From RYN-230 sp963713815 (GTDB taxonomy: Bacteria > Actinomycetota > Actinomycetes > Streptosporangiales > Streptosporangiaceae): a DNA stretch of 64,000 nucleotides. The translations under genes and the position numbers were made by a program. Location of the stretch: positions 1-64,000 of the forward strand of contig CAVQNH010000030.1 of the NCBI GenBank assembly GCA_963713815.1, given 5' to 3'. The notes beneath the pieces were generated by a model that saw only the letters and a list, made by a program, of their open reading frames with translations, was not told the DNA's origin and did not search any database. Shown here piece after piece: positions 26,590-35,267 of this stretch; the first letter of the stretch is position 1; every line of letters begins with the position of its first letter.

Positions 26590-28992
26590 ATGCGGCGGGC
26601 CAGGTTCCGAGTCAGCCGCCGGGCCGGGTGGGTGGTTCCGGCAGTGCTGGCCAGTCTTGTGACGGGATATCTCGCCTGGGGCGGCTGGGTCTCGGCGGCT
26701 GACCGGCCCTGGCTCTACCAGACCGAGGCATGGTGGCGCGTATGGCTCCGTCCGGGGTATGTCGCCGCGCCACTGGTCTTCGTGGCGCTCTGGCTGGCCG
26801 CTCTGCTGTGCTACTGGTACCCGCGGCGGCTGACCCCGCAGGTCGTGGGGATCGCGACGGTCGTGACCATGGTCCTCATCGGAGGGATTCTCACCACGGC
26901 GGCCCTGGCCACGTGCCGGCAGGGCCAGACACCGGGCTCGGTCGTCGGCTGGGTGCTCGACCTGTACGTGGGCAACCCGCCGTCCTTCCCCCAAGGGGCG
27001 TGCAATACACCGCTGCCGCTCGCCTACCAGATCGGCAGCCCCGTGTGCGTGGGCGCGACGTTCACCGGGGCACTGACCGTGGCGACCGTCCTGTGGCGCC
27101 AGCCGCTCGACCGGATGCGGGCCCGGCTGGTCCGGGATGCGACCATCCTGACCGGGCTGGACAGCATGACGATGCCGGTCCTGCAGCGCCTGGCGCAGAC
27201 CTTCCGGCCCGAGAGCATCGTCGTGATCGAGCCCGACGCCAGCGACCCACTCCTGGAGGAGGCTCGCGCCGCCGGGGTTCATGTCATGATCGGCGACCCG
27301 TCGTCTCCGCGGGTGCTCCGGCCAGTGATCGCGGGCCGGCGCGGCTGCGCGCTACGGCGCTTGTACGCACTGCGGGGCGACGTTGCGGAGAATGAGGCGG
27401 TTCTCGCCGCGGCGAGGATGGTCCTGCACCGCTACCAGGCTGACCCGGACCGCCAGCCTCATCTGGTCGCCCGCATCGACGATCCCCGTCACGCCGATCA
27501 CTGGCGCGGCTGGCACGTCGGCCGGTCCAGCCTCTGGTTCGAGGACGCCCTCAGCGCTCACGAATCGACCGCTTCCGGACTGCTCGATCAGGTCTTCCGG
27601 ACCAGGGCCAGGCAACTGCTGCTGTGCGGGGACAGCACCCTGGCCCTGGCCATCCTCCGCGAACTGGCCCGGCGGGCCTGGGAACGGCAGGAACTGGCCT
27701 ACTCCGCGAACGGCACGGCTGACCGTCCCCGGCCCGCCCCGCTGCCGGTCCAGCACGTGCTGCTGCTCGACCGGCGGGCCGAGGACCTGCGCCGCGAGTA
27801 CCTCGCCACCTCCCCCCCGTCCGTGGTCCGGGCCCTGTGCGACGTCCGGGCCGAGCCGCGTCACTGGATGGACGGGCTGCTCGCCATGCTGGATGCGATG
27901 CCGCCCGCGGCCGCGGCCGGGACCGCCGTGGTCGTGGCGGATGCCCTGAGCGAACGCGGTATGCACGAGGCCGGGCGGGTGGCGCGGCTCCACCCCGGGA
28001 TCCCCGTCTTCGTGCAGACCTCGGAAGGTGGTGGCACGAGCGGCGCGATCTTCGATCTGCTGCACCCTTTCCAGCGGGCGCTGCTCGTCGACGGGGAGGT
28101 ACCCGAGGACACCTGGACCAGAGTGGCCCGCCACTGGCACGAGTGTTACCGGCTCAGCCATCCGCCGGCGCCCGGTGACCCGAGGACCCTGACCAGCCGG
28201 CCCTGGGCCAGCCTGGATGAGTTCCTCCGCCAGGACAACATCCTCCAGATCCGCAGCATCATGACCGCGGTCGTGGCGCGCGGCCGATGCTGGGTGCCGG
28301 ACCGCGCGGTCGCCCCGGGCAGCTTCATCGAGCTCAGCGAGCACGACCTGGAAGCGGTCGCGCGCACCGAGCACACCCGCTGGTACCGGCGCCGGGCCGG
28401 GGCTGGATGGTCACCGGAGCCCAGCCCTGACGGCCATCGCCACCTGGCGGACGGCCGCCACCCGGACGGGAACCCGCTCGTGAACAGCCGCGTGGTCCCG
28501 TGGGCCGAACTCCCCCCGGCCGAGCGCAGCCAGGCCGTCGACTACCTGCGTTCACAGCTCGCCCAGCTGGAGGACGTGGGCTTCATGCCAATCGTGCCGC
28601 CGGGCGGCCCTCCCGGGGCGGCCGAGTTCCGTCGCACCGGCACCGTGCGGGCCAGGCGCCTGCACGCCCGCCGGCCATGGACGCGCCGGTCCGGGGACGA
28701 ACTGCACGGCAACGCCGGGGACTGGCGGGTGGTCGACGACGCCGGCGACGAGCGGACCGTCCGGGACCTGGCCTTCCGCGACAGCCACGCGCCGCTGGGC
28801 GGGGAGGTCTGGCAGCGGACCGGCACGTTCCGGGCCTGGCAGGTCAGCGAGACGCTGGTGCTGCGGACGATGGAGGGCCGGGCGGTGGCCCAGCCCGGGG
28901 ACTGGGTCGTGGAAGGTAGCCGTGGCGAACGCTGGCCGGTCACCGACAGCCAGTTCCGCCGCACCTACACCAGCACCGGCCCCGATTCCTGA
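26590..28992 (+). CDS. Membrane protein with TrkA-N-like Rossmann and RyR domains
   Basis: About 800 residues. Four hydrophobic helices occupy roughly the first 170 residues (WVVPAVLASLVTGYLAWGG, YVAAPLVFVALWLAALL, VVTMVLIGGILTTAAL, TFTGALTVATVLW). Two Rossmann-like units follow: ESIVVIEPDASDPLLEEA with LRGDVAENEAVLAAA, resembling TrkA-N/RCK domains, and LLLCGDSTLALAILREL. Near residue 580 comes an RyR-type domain (FIELSEHDLEAVARTEHTRWY), then a basic C-terminal region with two repeats around FRxTGTxRAxxL. No potassium selectivity filter is seen. In prokaryotes such modules occur in nucleotide-sensing conflict systems. Start codons at 26497 and 26539 are also possible. Its position, divergent from the FxSxx locus, is suggestive only. 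Confidence 0.7.
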   Translation: MRRARFRVSRRAGWVVPAVLASLVTGYLAWGGWVSAADRPWLYQTEAWWRVWLRPGYVAAPLVFVALWLAALLCYWYPRRLTPQVVGIATVVTMVLIGGILTTAALATCRQGQTPGSVVGWVLDLYVGNPPSFPQGACNTPLPLAYQIGSPVCVGATFTGALTVATVLWRQPLDRMRARLVRDATILTGLDSMTMPVLQRLAQTFRPESIVVIEPDASDPLLEEARAAGVHVMIGDPSSPRVLRPVIAGRRGCALRRLYALRGDVAENEAVLAAARMVLHRYQADPDRQPHLVARIDDPRHADHWRGWHVGRSSLWFEDALSAHESTASGLLDQVFRTRARQLLLCGDSTLALAILRELARRAWERQELAYSANGTADRPRPAPLPVQHVLLLDRRAEDLRREYLATSPPSVVRALCDVRAEPRHWMDGLLAMLDAMPPAAAAGTAVVVADALSERGMHEAGRVARLHPGIPVFVQTSEGGGTSGAIFDLLHPFQRALLVDGEVPEDTWTRVARHWHECYRLSHPPAPGDPRTLTSRPWASLDEFLRQDNILQIRSIMTAVVARGRCWVPDRAVAPGSFIELSEHDLEAVARTEHTRWYRRRAGAGWSPEPSPDGHRHLADGRHPDGNPLVNSRVVPWAELPPAERSQAVDYLRSQLAQLEDVGFMPIVPPGGPPGAAEFRRTGTVRARRLHARRPWTRRSGDELHGNAGDWRVVDDAGDERTVRDLAFRDSHAPLGGEVWQRTGTFRAWQVSETLVLRTMEGRAVAQPGDWVVEGSRGERWPVTDSQFRRTYTSTGPDS

Positions 28993-29071
28993 CCGCCGCC
29001 CGGCCCACCGCCCGCTCAGGCCGCCCAGGCCGCCCAGCGACAGGCCGCCCAGGCCGCCCACGCCCAGCGGA

Positions 29072-29632
29072 TCAGGACGCCGCACCGAGCAGGCCCTCGA
29101 TCCGGCTGAGCTGGTCGCGCAGCGCGGCCACGTCGCCCTTGGTCGCGCCCTGCTCGGAAGGCTTGAGGCTGAGCACCAGCTGCCCGCCCGGCTCGAGGAC
29201 CCCGTCCGCGACCTCGCTGACGTCGTCCCCGTTCTGCACGCGCACCGCGTGGTCGACCTCGCTGCGCCGCAGTCCCAGGTGCACCAGGGCACGCTGGATC
29301 ACGTGGCCGTCCCGGATCACCGTGGTCGGCTTGCCGTCGAAGATCCGCGCCGCGGTGGTGTTGCTGGCCACCACCCGGTTGACGACCGCGTTCACCGTCA
29401 CCAATGTCACGGCGCCGACGACCCCGCCCGTCAGCGAGGTGTCGTTGCCGATGACCGCGTTCTGCACCACGTTGGACAGCAGGAAGATGACGACGAAGTC
29501 GAACGTGCTCATGTTGGACAGCCCGCGCTTGCCGGTCAGCCGGAAGAGCACGGCGATCAGCGCGTACACCAGGACGGTGCGCAGGATCTTCTCCGCGAAC
29601 GGGATCTGCTCGATGAACATGGCGTGCCACAT
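29072..29632 (-). CDS. DUF421 (YetF-like) membrane protein
   Basis: A 186-residue protein with two to three N-terminal membrane helices (ILRTVLVYALIAVLFRL, FDFVVIFLLSNVVQNA, GAVTLVTVNAVVN) joined by the diagnostic TGKRGLSNMSTFDFVV segment. A cytoplasmic mixed alpha/beta domain follows (TTVIRDGHVIQRALVHLGLRRSEVDHAVR), with a C-terminal helix resembling a short coiled coil. This is the DUF421/YetF family, found in spore-formers and actinomycetes, of uncertain function. Length and order are typical. Confidence 0.85.
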   Translation of the reverse strand: MWHAMFIEQIPFAEKILRTVLVYALIAVLFRLTGKRGLSNMSTFDFVVIFLLSNVVQNAVIGNDTSLTGGVVGAVTLVTVNAVVNRVVASNTTAARIFDGKPTTVIRDGHVIQRALVHLGLRRSEVDHAVRVQNGDDVSEVADGVLEPGGQLVLSLKPSEQGATKGDVAALRDQLSRIEGLLGAAS

Positions 29633-29725
29633 CCCGGCCTCCAGGCTGCCTCCGAAACGGACCCGCGCCCGCTCTTTCGAAGACCCTAAAGTGACCCGCG
29701 TCAGGATGTGGCGTGCGCCGCCTGA

Positions 29726-30484
29726 TCAGACGTTCTGCCCGCCGGACACCTCGATCCGGGTGCCGTTCACCCACGAGAACCCGTCGGACAGGATCGCGGC
29801 CACGGCTCCGCCGACGTCGTCGGGCAGGCCGACCCGGCCGAGCGGGATGCTGGCCGCGATGGCGTCGTTGACCGCGGCGTTGTCCCGGATCCGCCCGCCC
29901 GCGAAGTCCGTCGCGATGGCGCCGGGTGCGACGACGTTGACCCGGATCTGCCGCGGGCCCAGTTCCTTGGCCAGGTAGCGGGTCAGCACCTCGATGGCGC
30001 CCTTGGTGGAGGCGTAGGCGGCGAAGCCGGGCAGCGTGAAGCGGGCCAGCCCCGAGGACATGTTGAGGATCCGGCCACCGTCGGCGATCAGTGGCAGCAG
30101 CTTCTGGGTCAGGAAGAACGGCCCCTTGAGCTGGATCTGGACCAGCGCGTCGAACTGCTCCTCGGTCGTCTCCGCGAACGGCGCGTTGATGCCGATGCCG
30201 GCGTTGTTGATGAGGAAGTCGAAGTTCTCGCGCCCGAACTCGTCCCGCAGCGCGGCAGAGACGGTGTCGGCGAACCCGCCGAAGCCGGCCGTGTCAGCCG
30301 CGTCGAACGGCAGCATCACGGCCCGGGCGCCGCTGGCCCGGATCTCCGCCGCCGCCGCTTCGGCTTCGTCCTTCCGGCTGCGGTACGTGCCGATGACGCT
30401 CACCCCGGACCGGGCCAGATGCACGGCTATGCTGCGGCCCAGCCCCCGGCTGGCCCCGGTCAGCAGGGCAATCTTCTCAGGCAT
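29726..30484 (-). CDS. SDR-family NAD(P)-dependent oxidoreductase
   Basis: A 252-residue classical short-chain dehydrogenase: TGASRGLGRSIA (cofactor glycine motif, residues 9-20), NNAGIGIN, and the catalytic set Ser (MSSGLA), Tyr and Lys (YASTKGA), with the C-terminal ending VSGGQNV common in 3-oxoacyl-reductase-like members. Arg in TYRSRKDE after strand 2 suggests NADPH preference (inference). Start ATG 30484 has an ideal GAGGAG site. The substrate is not predictable. Confidence 0.88.
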   Translation of the reverse strand: MPEKIALLTGASRGLGRSIAVHLARSGVSVIGTYRSRKDEAEAAAAEIRASGARAVMLPFDAADTAGFGGFADTVSAALRDEFGRENFDFLINNAGIGINAPFAETTEEQFDALVQIQLKGPFFLTQKLLPLIADGGRILNMSSGLARFTLPGFAAYASTKGAIEVLTRYLAKELGPRQIRVNVVAPGAIATDFAGGRIRDNAAVNDAIAASIPLGRVGLPDDVGGAVAAILSDGFSWVNGTRIEVSGGQNV

Positions 30485-30647
30485 GGAGGTGCTCCTCGGT
30501 CGTCCGGTCTGCGGCACCTCCCACGCTACGGGGAGCCGCCGCGGCACGACGGGCGCCCCGGCTGCCCGGCGCACTCAGCCCGGCGCACTCAGCCCGGCCC
30601 GGCGGGCTGGCCCGGCGGCCTGCCGCCGCCCGCCGCATGCGCGCCTC

Positions 30648-31340
30648 TCACGCCCCCCACTGGGCCTGCAGCCACGCGGGATCGACGATCCAGACCGCGA
30701 GGGCCAGGACCGCCGCGGACAGGATCGGGTCGATGATCAGCAATTCCGGCAGGGTGCCGGTGGTGAACGCGAATGGCTCGGGCAGCAGGTGAAAACGGTA
30801 CCGGGACCAGGGGTAGCCGAGCATGCAGCCGGAGTCGGTCAGCATGTCCCCGGTGATGTGGGTGGCGCAGCCGAGGAGCACGGCGATGGGGATGAACCGC
30901 AGGCCGTACCCGTACCAGACCGTGGCGGCGGCGACCGCGATCCCGGCCAGGTCGGCGACGTGCCCCCGGGCGACGTGCAGCGCCTCCAGCGCGGCGGACA
31001 CGCTGAGCGTCATCAGCAGCGCGAGTCCCGCCTTGCCGCCCCAGTCCGCCCGGAAGTGGCAGGAAACCCAGGCCAGCGCGGTGAACACCGCGATGCCGAG
31101 GAAGGAGTGGGTGGCGTGCCGGTGGCCGCCGCTGATCCGGCCGAAGACCCACGCGACCGCCTCGGACACGAAGCCGAGCGACCGGGCCGGCGACGAGCCG
31201 CACTGGTCCAGGTCGGGCAGCAGTGCCATGCCCGCGGTGAATCCGGCGAGCGCCCCGGTCTGGGGGATCGGCAGGTGCAGGAAGATGCCGGCCGCGAGGC
31301 CCGCCACCCCGCCGGACAGGGCGTGCGAGTGCCCCAGCAT
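30648..31340 (-). CDS. YdjM/LexA-regulated-type metal-dependent membrane hydrolase (PF04307)
   Basis: A 230-residue membrane protein with the DUF457/YdjM pattern: GHSHALSGG at the N-terminus, ALLPDLDQCGS, and the conserved GGHRHATHSFLG with histidines in a membrane-spanning context, later GDMLTDSG. These residues suggest a metal site within the membrane, similar to phospholipase-C-like membrane hydrolases. ATG 31340 is chosen because the family starts at M-x-x-x-S-H. Upstream reading is arginine-rich and unlike protein. Confidence 0.8.
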   Translation of the reverse strand: MLGHSHALSGGVAGLAAGIFLHLPIPQTGALAGFTAGMALLPDLDQCGSSPARSLGFVSEAVAWVFGRISGGHRHATHSFLGIAVFTALAWVSCHFRADWGGKAGLALLMTLSVSAALEALHVARGHVADLAGIAVAAATVWYGYGLRFIPIAVLLGCATHITGDMLTDSGCMLGYPWSRYRFHLLPEPFAFTTGTLPELLIIDPILSAAVLALAVWIVDPAWLQAQWGA

Positions 31341-31563
31341 CAGCCCGATCCCGGGCGCCGCGCGCCAGCTCGTGCCATTCCCACCGCCCTCCGCGGGCAG
31401 ATAGTAACCAAGCCGGGCGAACCACCCTGGGAGGCGCGCAGGGCCGCGCCCGTGTCGGCTCCCGCACGCCGGCGCGCCCGGTCCCCGCCCCGCGGGACCG
31501 CCATCAGACGCCGCAACGAGAACCACCCCGGGCCGGTGCCCGGGCCGTCCAGGGGCCCGGGGG

Positions 31564-31887
31564 TCAGGGCGTGACGCCGGACAGGTTGAGCCCGATCACC
31601 CCGGCCAGGATCAGCCCGATCGAGACCAGCTTGGCCGTGGACACGGAGTCATCCAGGGCGATCATCCCGATCACGGCCGTGCCGGCTGCCCCGATGCCGG
31701 TCCAGACGGCGTAGGCCGGGCCTACTTCCAGCTCGCGCAGGGCCAGGCTGAGCAGGCCGAAGCTGATCAGCGCGCAGGCCGCGAAGCCGATCGTGGGCCA
31801 CAAGCGGGTGAAGTGAGCGCTCTGCTTGAGCAGCACCGCGAACCCCGTCTCGAACAGCCCGGCGGCCACGATGAGGAACCACGCCAT
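31564..31887 (-). CDS. SMR-family small multidrug/guanidinium exporter
   Basis: A 107-residue, four-helix protein of the small multidrug resistance family: WFLIVAAGLFETGFAVLLK with the essential membrane Glu in helix 1 (Glu13), then WPTIGFAACALISFGLLSLAL, the AYAVWTGIGAAGTAVIG motif and a fourth helix ending in NLSG. The helix-1 sequence and the SFGLLSLAL region are closer to the SugE/guanidinium-exporter subgroup than to EmrE. It works as a dimeric proton antiporter. It lies 33 bases after the SRPBCC gene and is probably cotranscribed. Confidence 0.85.
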   Translation of the reverse strand: MAWFLIVAAGLFETGFAVLLKQSAHFTRLWPTIGFAACALISFGLLSLALRELEVGPAYAVWTGIGAAGTAVIGMIALDDSVSTAKLVSIGLILAGVIGLNLSGVTP

Positions 31888-31919
31888 GGCGGACCTGGCC
31901 GGGCCGGGCCGGGCCCGGG

Positions 31920-32505
31920 TCAGGCGGCCAGCGGCCGGCCGGTCTCCAGCAGCGTCTTCAGGTCGCTGAGGATCCAGGCCCAGCCGCCGCCGGCTACCGG
32001 GTGCCGTCCTTCGGCCAGCGCGGCCGTGCTGGGTGCGCCCGCCAGGTCGTGGGTGAGCGTCAGCGTGCTGACGCCGCTGTGACCTTCTTCTATCTCCCAG
32101 GTCAGCCGGGTGCCGCCCTCGGCCCGGGTCGCGGCGTCGAACAGGACGTGCCAGGTCTGCACGAGCCGCCGCGGGGCGTCGGCCTCGAGGACCTCGCCGT
32201 CGATGACCACGCCGTCGATGCCGCGCATCTTCATGCTCACGCTGGCGAAGGCCCGGTACGCGCCGCCCGGCCGCATGTCGTACTGGGCGGGCGTCCGGTA
32301 GCCGTACAGCTGGGTCCAGCCCGGCCGGGTCAGCGCGTCCCAGATCTCCAATGGCGTGGCCCGGATGAAGATGCGATGCGACTGCACGGTGGGAGTCAGC
32401 ACGGTGGGAGTCAGCACGGTCGGGGTCAGCACGTGGGGGTAGGGGGGTGGGAGTCGGCACGGTATGGGTCTGCCCGGGCAGCCAGTCCTCGGTCGCGGCG
32501 GTCAT
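31920..32505 (-). CDS. SRPBCC/AHSA1-domain protein (frameshift near 32440)
   Basis: ATG 32505 follows AGGAGAGG and reads MTAATEDWLPGQTHTVPT. In a G/C homopolymer stretch near 32433-32455 the frame shifts. Past it come LTPTV pentapeptide repeats and the SRPBCC domain: HRIFIRATPLEIWDALTRPGW, YDMRPGGAYR, WEIEEG and a C-terminal amphipathic helix ending LLETGRPL. The START-like fold binds hydrophobic ligands; in actinomycetes such genes often pair with ArsR-type regulators, absent here. About 195 residues when joined. Confidence 0.7.
32385..32429. repeat. Three 15-bp direct repeats inside the SRPBCC gene
   Basis: Units at 32385-32399, 32400-32414 and 32415-32429 (CACGGTGGGAGTCAG, the third with one change plus a shift toward G-rich sequence) encode repeated LTPTV on the minus strand. 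They directly adjoin the homopolymer that carries the frameshift. Confidence 0.75.
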
Positions 32506-32832
32506 GTCCTCTCCTCTGCTCGGTGCCGTCTGCTCGGTGCGGCGGGTGGCCGCACCGAGGCGGCGGGCCGCCCTGATCCGTATCTCGGGGGACGTCGGAT
32601 CAGGGCGACGAGACCAGGTAATCCGCGCGTGGTGCAGGGCTTGTGCGCCCGGTGTGGTGACGGCGTGAAGAAACCCTGAGCTGGGCCCGGCCGGATGTTC
32701 AGGCGCCCGCACCCAGGGTCAGAGTGCCTGGCTCAGTGCGCCTGGCTGAGCGTGCTTGGGTCAGCGTGCCTGGGTCAGGCCGCCCCGGATCAGCGTGCCT
32801 GGGTCAGCACGCCTGGGTCAGGCCGCCCCGGA
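32506..32832. other. Intergenic region with minisatellite-like repeats
   Basis: No gene is supported here. The right half (about 32716-32836) is built of related units around CCTGGGTCAG; one 25-base unit occurs perfectly at 32769-32793 and 32812-32836, the second copy running into the histidine kinase stop codon. Confidence 0.6.
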
Positions 32833-34269
32833 TCAGGCCGCGGGCAGGGTGAGCGTCATCTCGGTGCCGCGGCCGGGCTCGCTGGCCACGGTCAGCTGGC
32901 CGCCGTGGGCCCGGGCGAGCTCGGCGGCCACCGCGAGGCCGATGCCGCTCCCGGAGGTCTGGGCCGCCTGCCGCCCCCGCCAGAAACGCTCGAAGATGTG
33001 CGGCAGCTCGTCGGCGGGGATCCCGGCGCCGGTGTCGGTGACCTGGAGCACGGCGGACGGGCCCGCGGTGCGGGACTGGATGGTCACCTGGCCGCCGGCC
33101 GGGGTGAACTTCAGCGCGTTGGTGAGCAGGTTGGTGATCACCTGGTGCAGCCAGCGCGGGTCGGCCATGACCCAGGCCGGGGCGAGCTCCTGGCGGACCG
33201 CCAGCCCGGCTGCCTCGAACCGGCCGGCCAGGCTGCCGGCCGCGGCCGCGGTCACCTCGGCCAGATCGCAGCGGCGCAGCGACAACTGGAGCGTGGCCGC
33301 GTCCGCCGCTGCCAGGGTCTGCAGGTCGTCCACCATCCGGGCCAGCCGGAGCACCTCGTCACGGAGCGAGGTCAGCTGGTCCGGGGTCGGCTCGACCACC
33401 CCGTCCAGCAGGGCCTCGTGGCCGGCCTGGAGGATCGCGACCGGCGTGCGCAGTTCGTGGGCCACGTCGGCGACCAGGTCGCGGCGCAGCTGCTCCTGCC
33501 GGTCCAGGGTGTCCGCCATCTGATCGAACGCGGTGGCCAGTTCACGGAGCTCGCCGGGCGCCGTGACCGGGCCGACCCGGGCCGCACGGTCACCGCCGCC
33601 CATGGCCCGGGTCACGGTGATGATCCGCTCCACCGGGCGGGTGATCCGCCGGGCCAGGAGCAGGCCCGTCAGCAGCGCGAGCAGCGCGGCCAGCCCGGCG
33701 GCCCCGGCGATGGCCCGCAGCAGCGCGGTGCGCAGGTTCTGCTCCGCTCCGCCCAGGCCCGATCCCCGGAACTTGATCACGGCCGCCCCGACCCGCTGGC
33801 CGTGCACCACAACCGGGGTGCTGAGCTGGGCTCCCGGCTGGCCGGCAAATCCCGGCGACGACGACACGGGACGGCCCGCCGCGTCCCGTATCTGGACGTC
33901 CGCGCCGGTGCGCCCGGCCAGGTCCAGCACCGGGCCCAGGTCCGCGGCGGCCCAGCTGTTGGTGCGGTCCCAGGCCGCACCGGCGGCCACGGTGACGGCG
34001 CTGGCCAGCTGGGCCCGCTGCCGGGCGGCCAGGTCCGAGACGTCCGCGGCCGAGAACACCGCGGTCAGCCCGGCCAGCAGGGCGATCGCGGCCAGCGCCA
34101 CCCCGAGGAACGCCAGCGCCAGGCGCAGCCCGATGGCCCCGTTCCGGCCCGGGGGGCCGGGCACCGGCGGCCCGGGCGGCGCGGGCACGGGCGAGGCGGG
34201 TCCCGGGGAGGCTGGTCCCAGGGAGCCTGACCCCGGGGAGGCTGGTCCCGGGGAGGCTGGCTCAGGCAT
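32833..34269 (-). CDS. Sensor histidine kinase of a two-component system
   Basis: A 478-residue kinase with a Pro/Gly/Ser-rich cytoplasmic N-tail of about 40 residues. TM1 (LALAFLGVALAAIALLAG), an extracytoplasmic sensor of about 115 residues and TM2 (LLALLTGLLLARRI) follow. Then come HAMP, HisKA with H-box DVAHELRTP (His near residue 272), and HATPase with N-box NLLTNALKF, DTGAGIP, and SGSGIGLAV. Its ATG lies inside the end of the response regulator gene (8-base overlap), so the two are coupled. The stimulus is unknown. Confidence 0.88.
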   Translation of the reverse strand: MPEPASPGPASPGSGSLGPASPGPASPVPAPPGPPVPGPPGRNGAIGLRLALAFLGVALAAIALLAGLTAVFSAADVSDLAARQRAQLASAVTVAAGAAWDRTNSWAAADLGPVLDLAGRTGADVQIRDAAGRPVSSSPGFAGQPGAQLSTPVVVHGQRVGAAVIKFRGSGLGGAEQNLRTALLRAIAGAAGLAALLALLTGLLLARRITRPVERIITVTRAMGGGDRAARVGPVTAPGELRELATAFDQMADTLDRQEQLRRDLVADVAHELRTPVAILQAGHEALLDGVVEPTPDQLTSLRDEVLRLARMVDDLQTLAAADAATLQLSLRRCDLAEVTAAAAGSLAGRFEAAGLAVRQELAPAWVMADPRWLHQVITNLLTNALKFTPAGGQVTIQSRTAGPSAVLQVTDTGAGIPADELPHIFERFWRGRQAAQTSGSGIGLAVAAELARAHGGQLTVASEPGRGTEMTLTLPAA

Positions 34270-34958
34270 CGCGGGGCAGGCCCAGCCGGTAACCGCCGCC
34301 CAGTACGGTCTGGACGATCCGCGGGTTGCCCGGGTCCTCCTCGATCTTGCGGCGCAGGTTCTTCACGTGCGAGTCGACGGTGCGCTCGTAACCTTCGAAC
34401 TCATAACCCCGCACCCGGTTGATCAGCTCGAACCGTGAGTACACCCGGCCCGGCACGGTGGTCAGCGCCACCAGCACGCCCCATTCGGTCGGGGTCAGGC
34501 CAACGTGGGCCCCCCGCACCGTGGCCAGGCGCTGCGGCTCGTCGATGACCAGTTCGCCGCCGCCGTAGCTGGCCACGCCCTGGGCCTTTACCGGGCCACT
34601 GCGCCGCAGCACCGCCTGGACCCTGCAGCACCAGCTCGCGCGGGCTGAATGGCTTGGTCACGTAGTCGTCTGCGCCGAGTTCCAGCCCGCGGATCCGGTC
34701 CTCTTCGGTGCTCCTGGCCGTCAGCATCAGGATCGGCGTGGGCCCGGCCGCGCGCAGCTCGCGGGCGACGGTCTCACCGGCCACGTCCGGCAGGCCGAGA
34801 TCCAGGATCACCAGGTCCGGCGAGGCCGACCCGGCCAGCGTGAGCGCCTCCGCGCCGGAGTCGGTGGTCAGCACGGTGAACCCGGCCCGTTCCAGGTACG
34901 AGCGGACCAGCTCGCGCAGCTTGCGCTCGTCCTCCACGACCAGCACGGTCGCCGCCAT
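34262..34958 (-). CDS. OmpR/PhoB-family response regulator (frameshift near 34618)
   Basis: The receiver domain (VLVVEDERKLRELV, phospho-acceptor Asp53 in VILDLGLPD, TAR, and Lys in YVTKPFSPREL) reads from ATG 34958. Just after RELVL the frame breaks near 34618, and the other frame supplies the linker and winged-helix effector (ELVIDEPQRLATV, YERTVDSHVKNLRRKI, GGGYRLG), ending at 34262. Joined length is about 232 residues, normal for the family. A frameshift exactly in a conserved, kinase-coupled regulator argues for a base-call indel. Confidence 0.82.
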
Positions 34959-35156
34959 CGCTGCTCACCTGCCTTTCCCTCCCGCCGCCGCGCTACCCGG
35001 CCGGGACGGCCAGGCGGCAACGCCGGGCTTCCATGATCCCTCAGCAGAGGAGTGGTACCCGGTACGGCCGGCCTGGACGCGCGGGCGCGGCCCGGCTCCA
35101 CACCATCGCCATAACAGCTCCACGTGCCCGGCATCCTCGCCTGGTGCACTGAGGAC

Positions 35157-35267
35157 ATGACCGGCAATGACCTGATCGTGATCGCGCCGTGGATCATTTT
35201 CGGCGCGACGCTGGCCGTCGTGCTGGCCCGGCTGCTGAGTTCCCGGCACCGGGGAGGACGCTGGTGA
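35157..35267 (+). CDS. 36-residue single-helix membrane protein coupled to dedA
   Basis: ATG 35157 after a TGAGG site encodes MTGNDLIVIAPWIIFGATLA, then VVLARLLSSRHRGGRW. It has one membrane helix (about residues 6-27) with a basic cytoplasmic tail. Its TGA overlaps the GTG start of the DedA gene (GTGA), the arrangement expected for translational coupling. Small size makes it easy to miss. A membrane adaptor or leader for DedA translation is the likeliest role (inference). Confidence 0.5.
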   Translation: MTGNDLIVIAPWIIFGATLAVVLARLLSSRHRGGRW

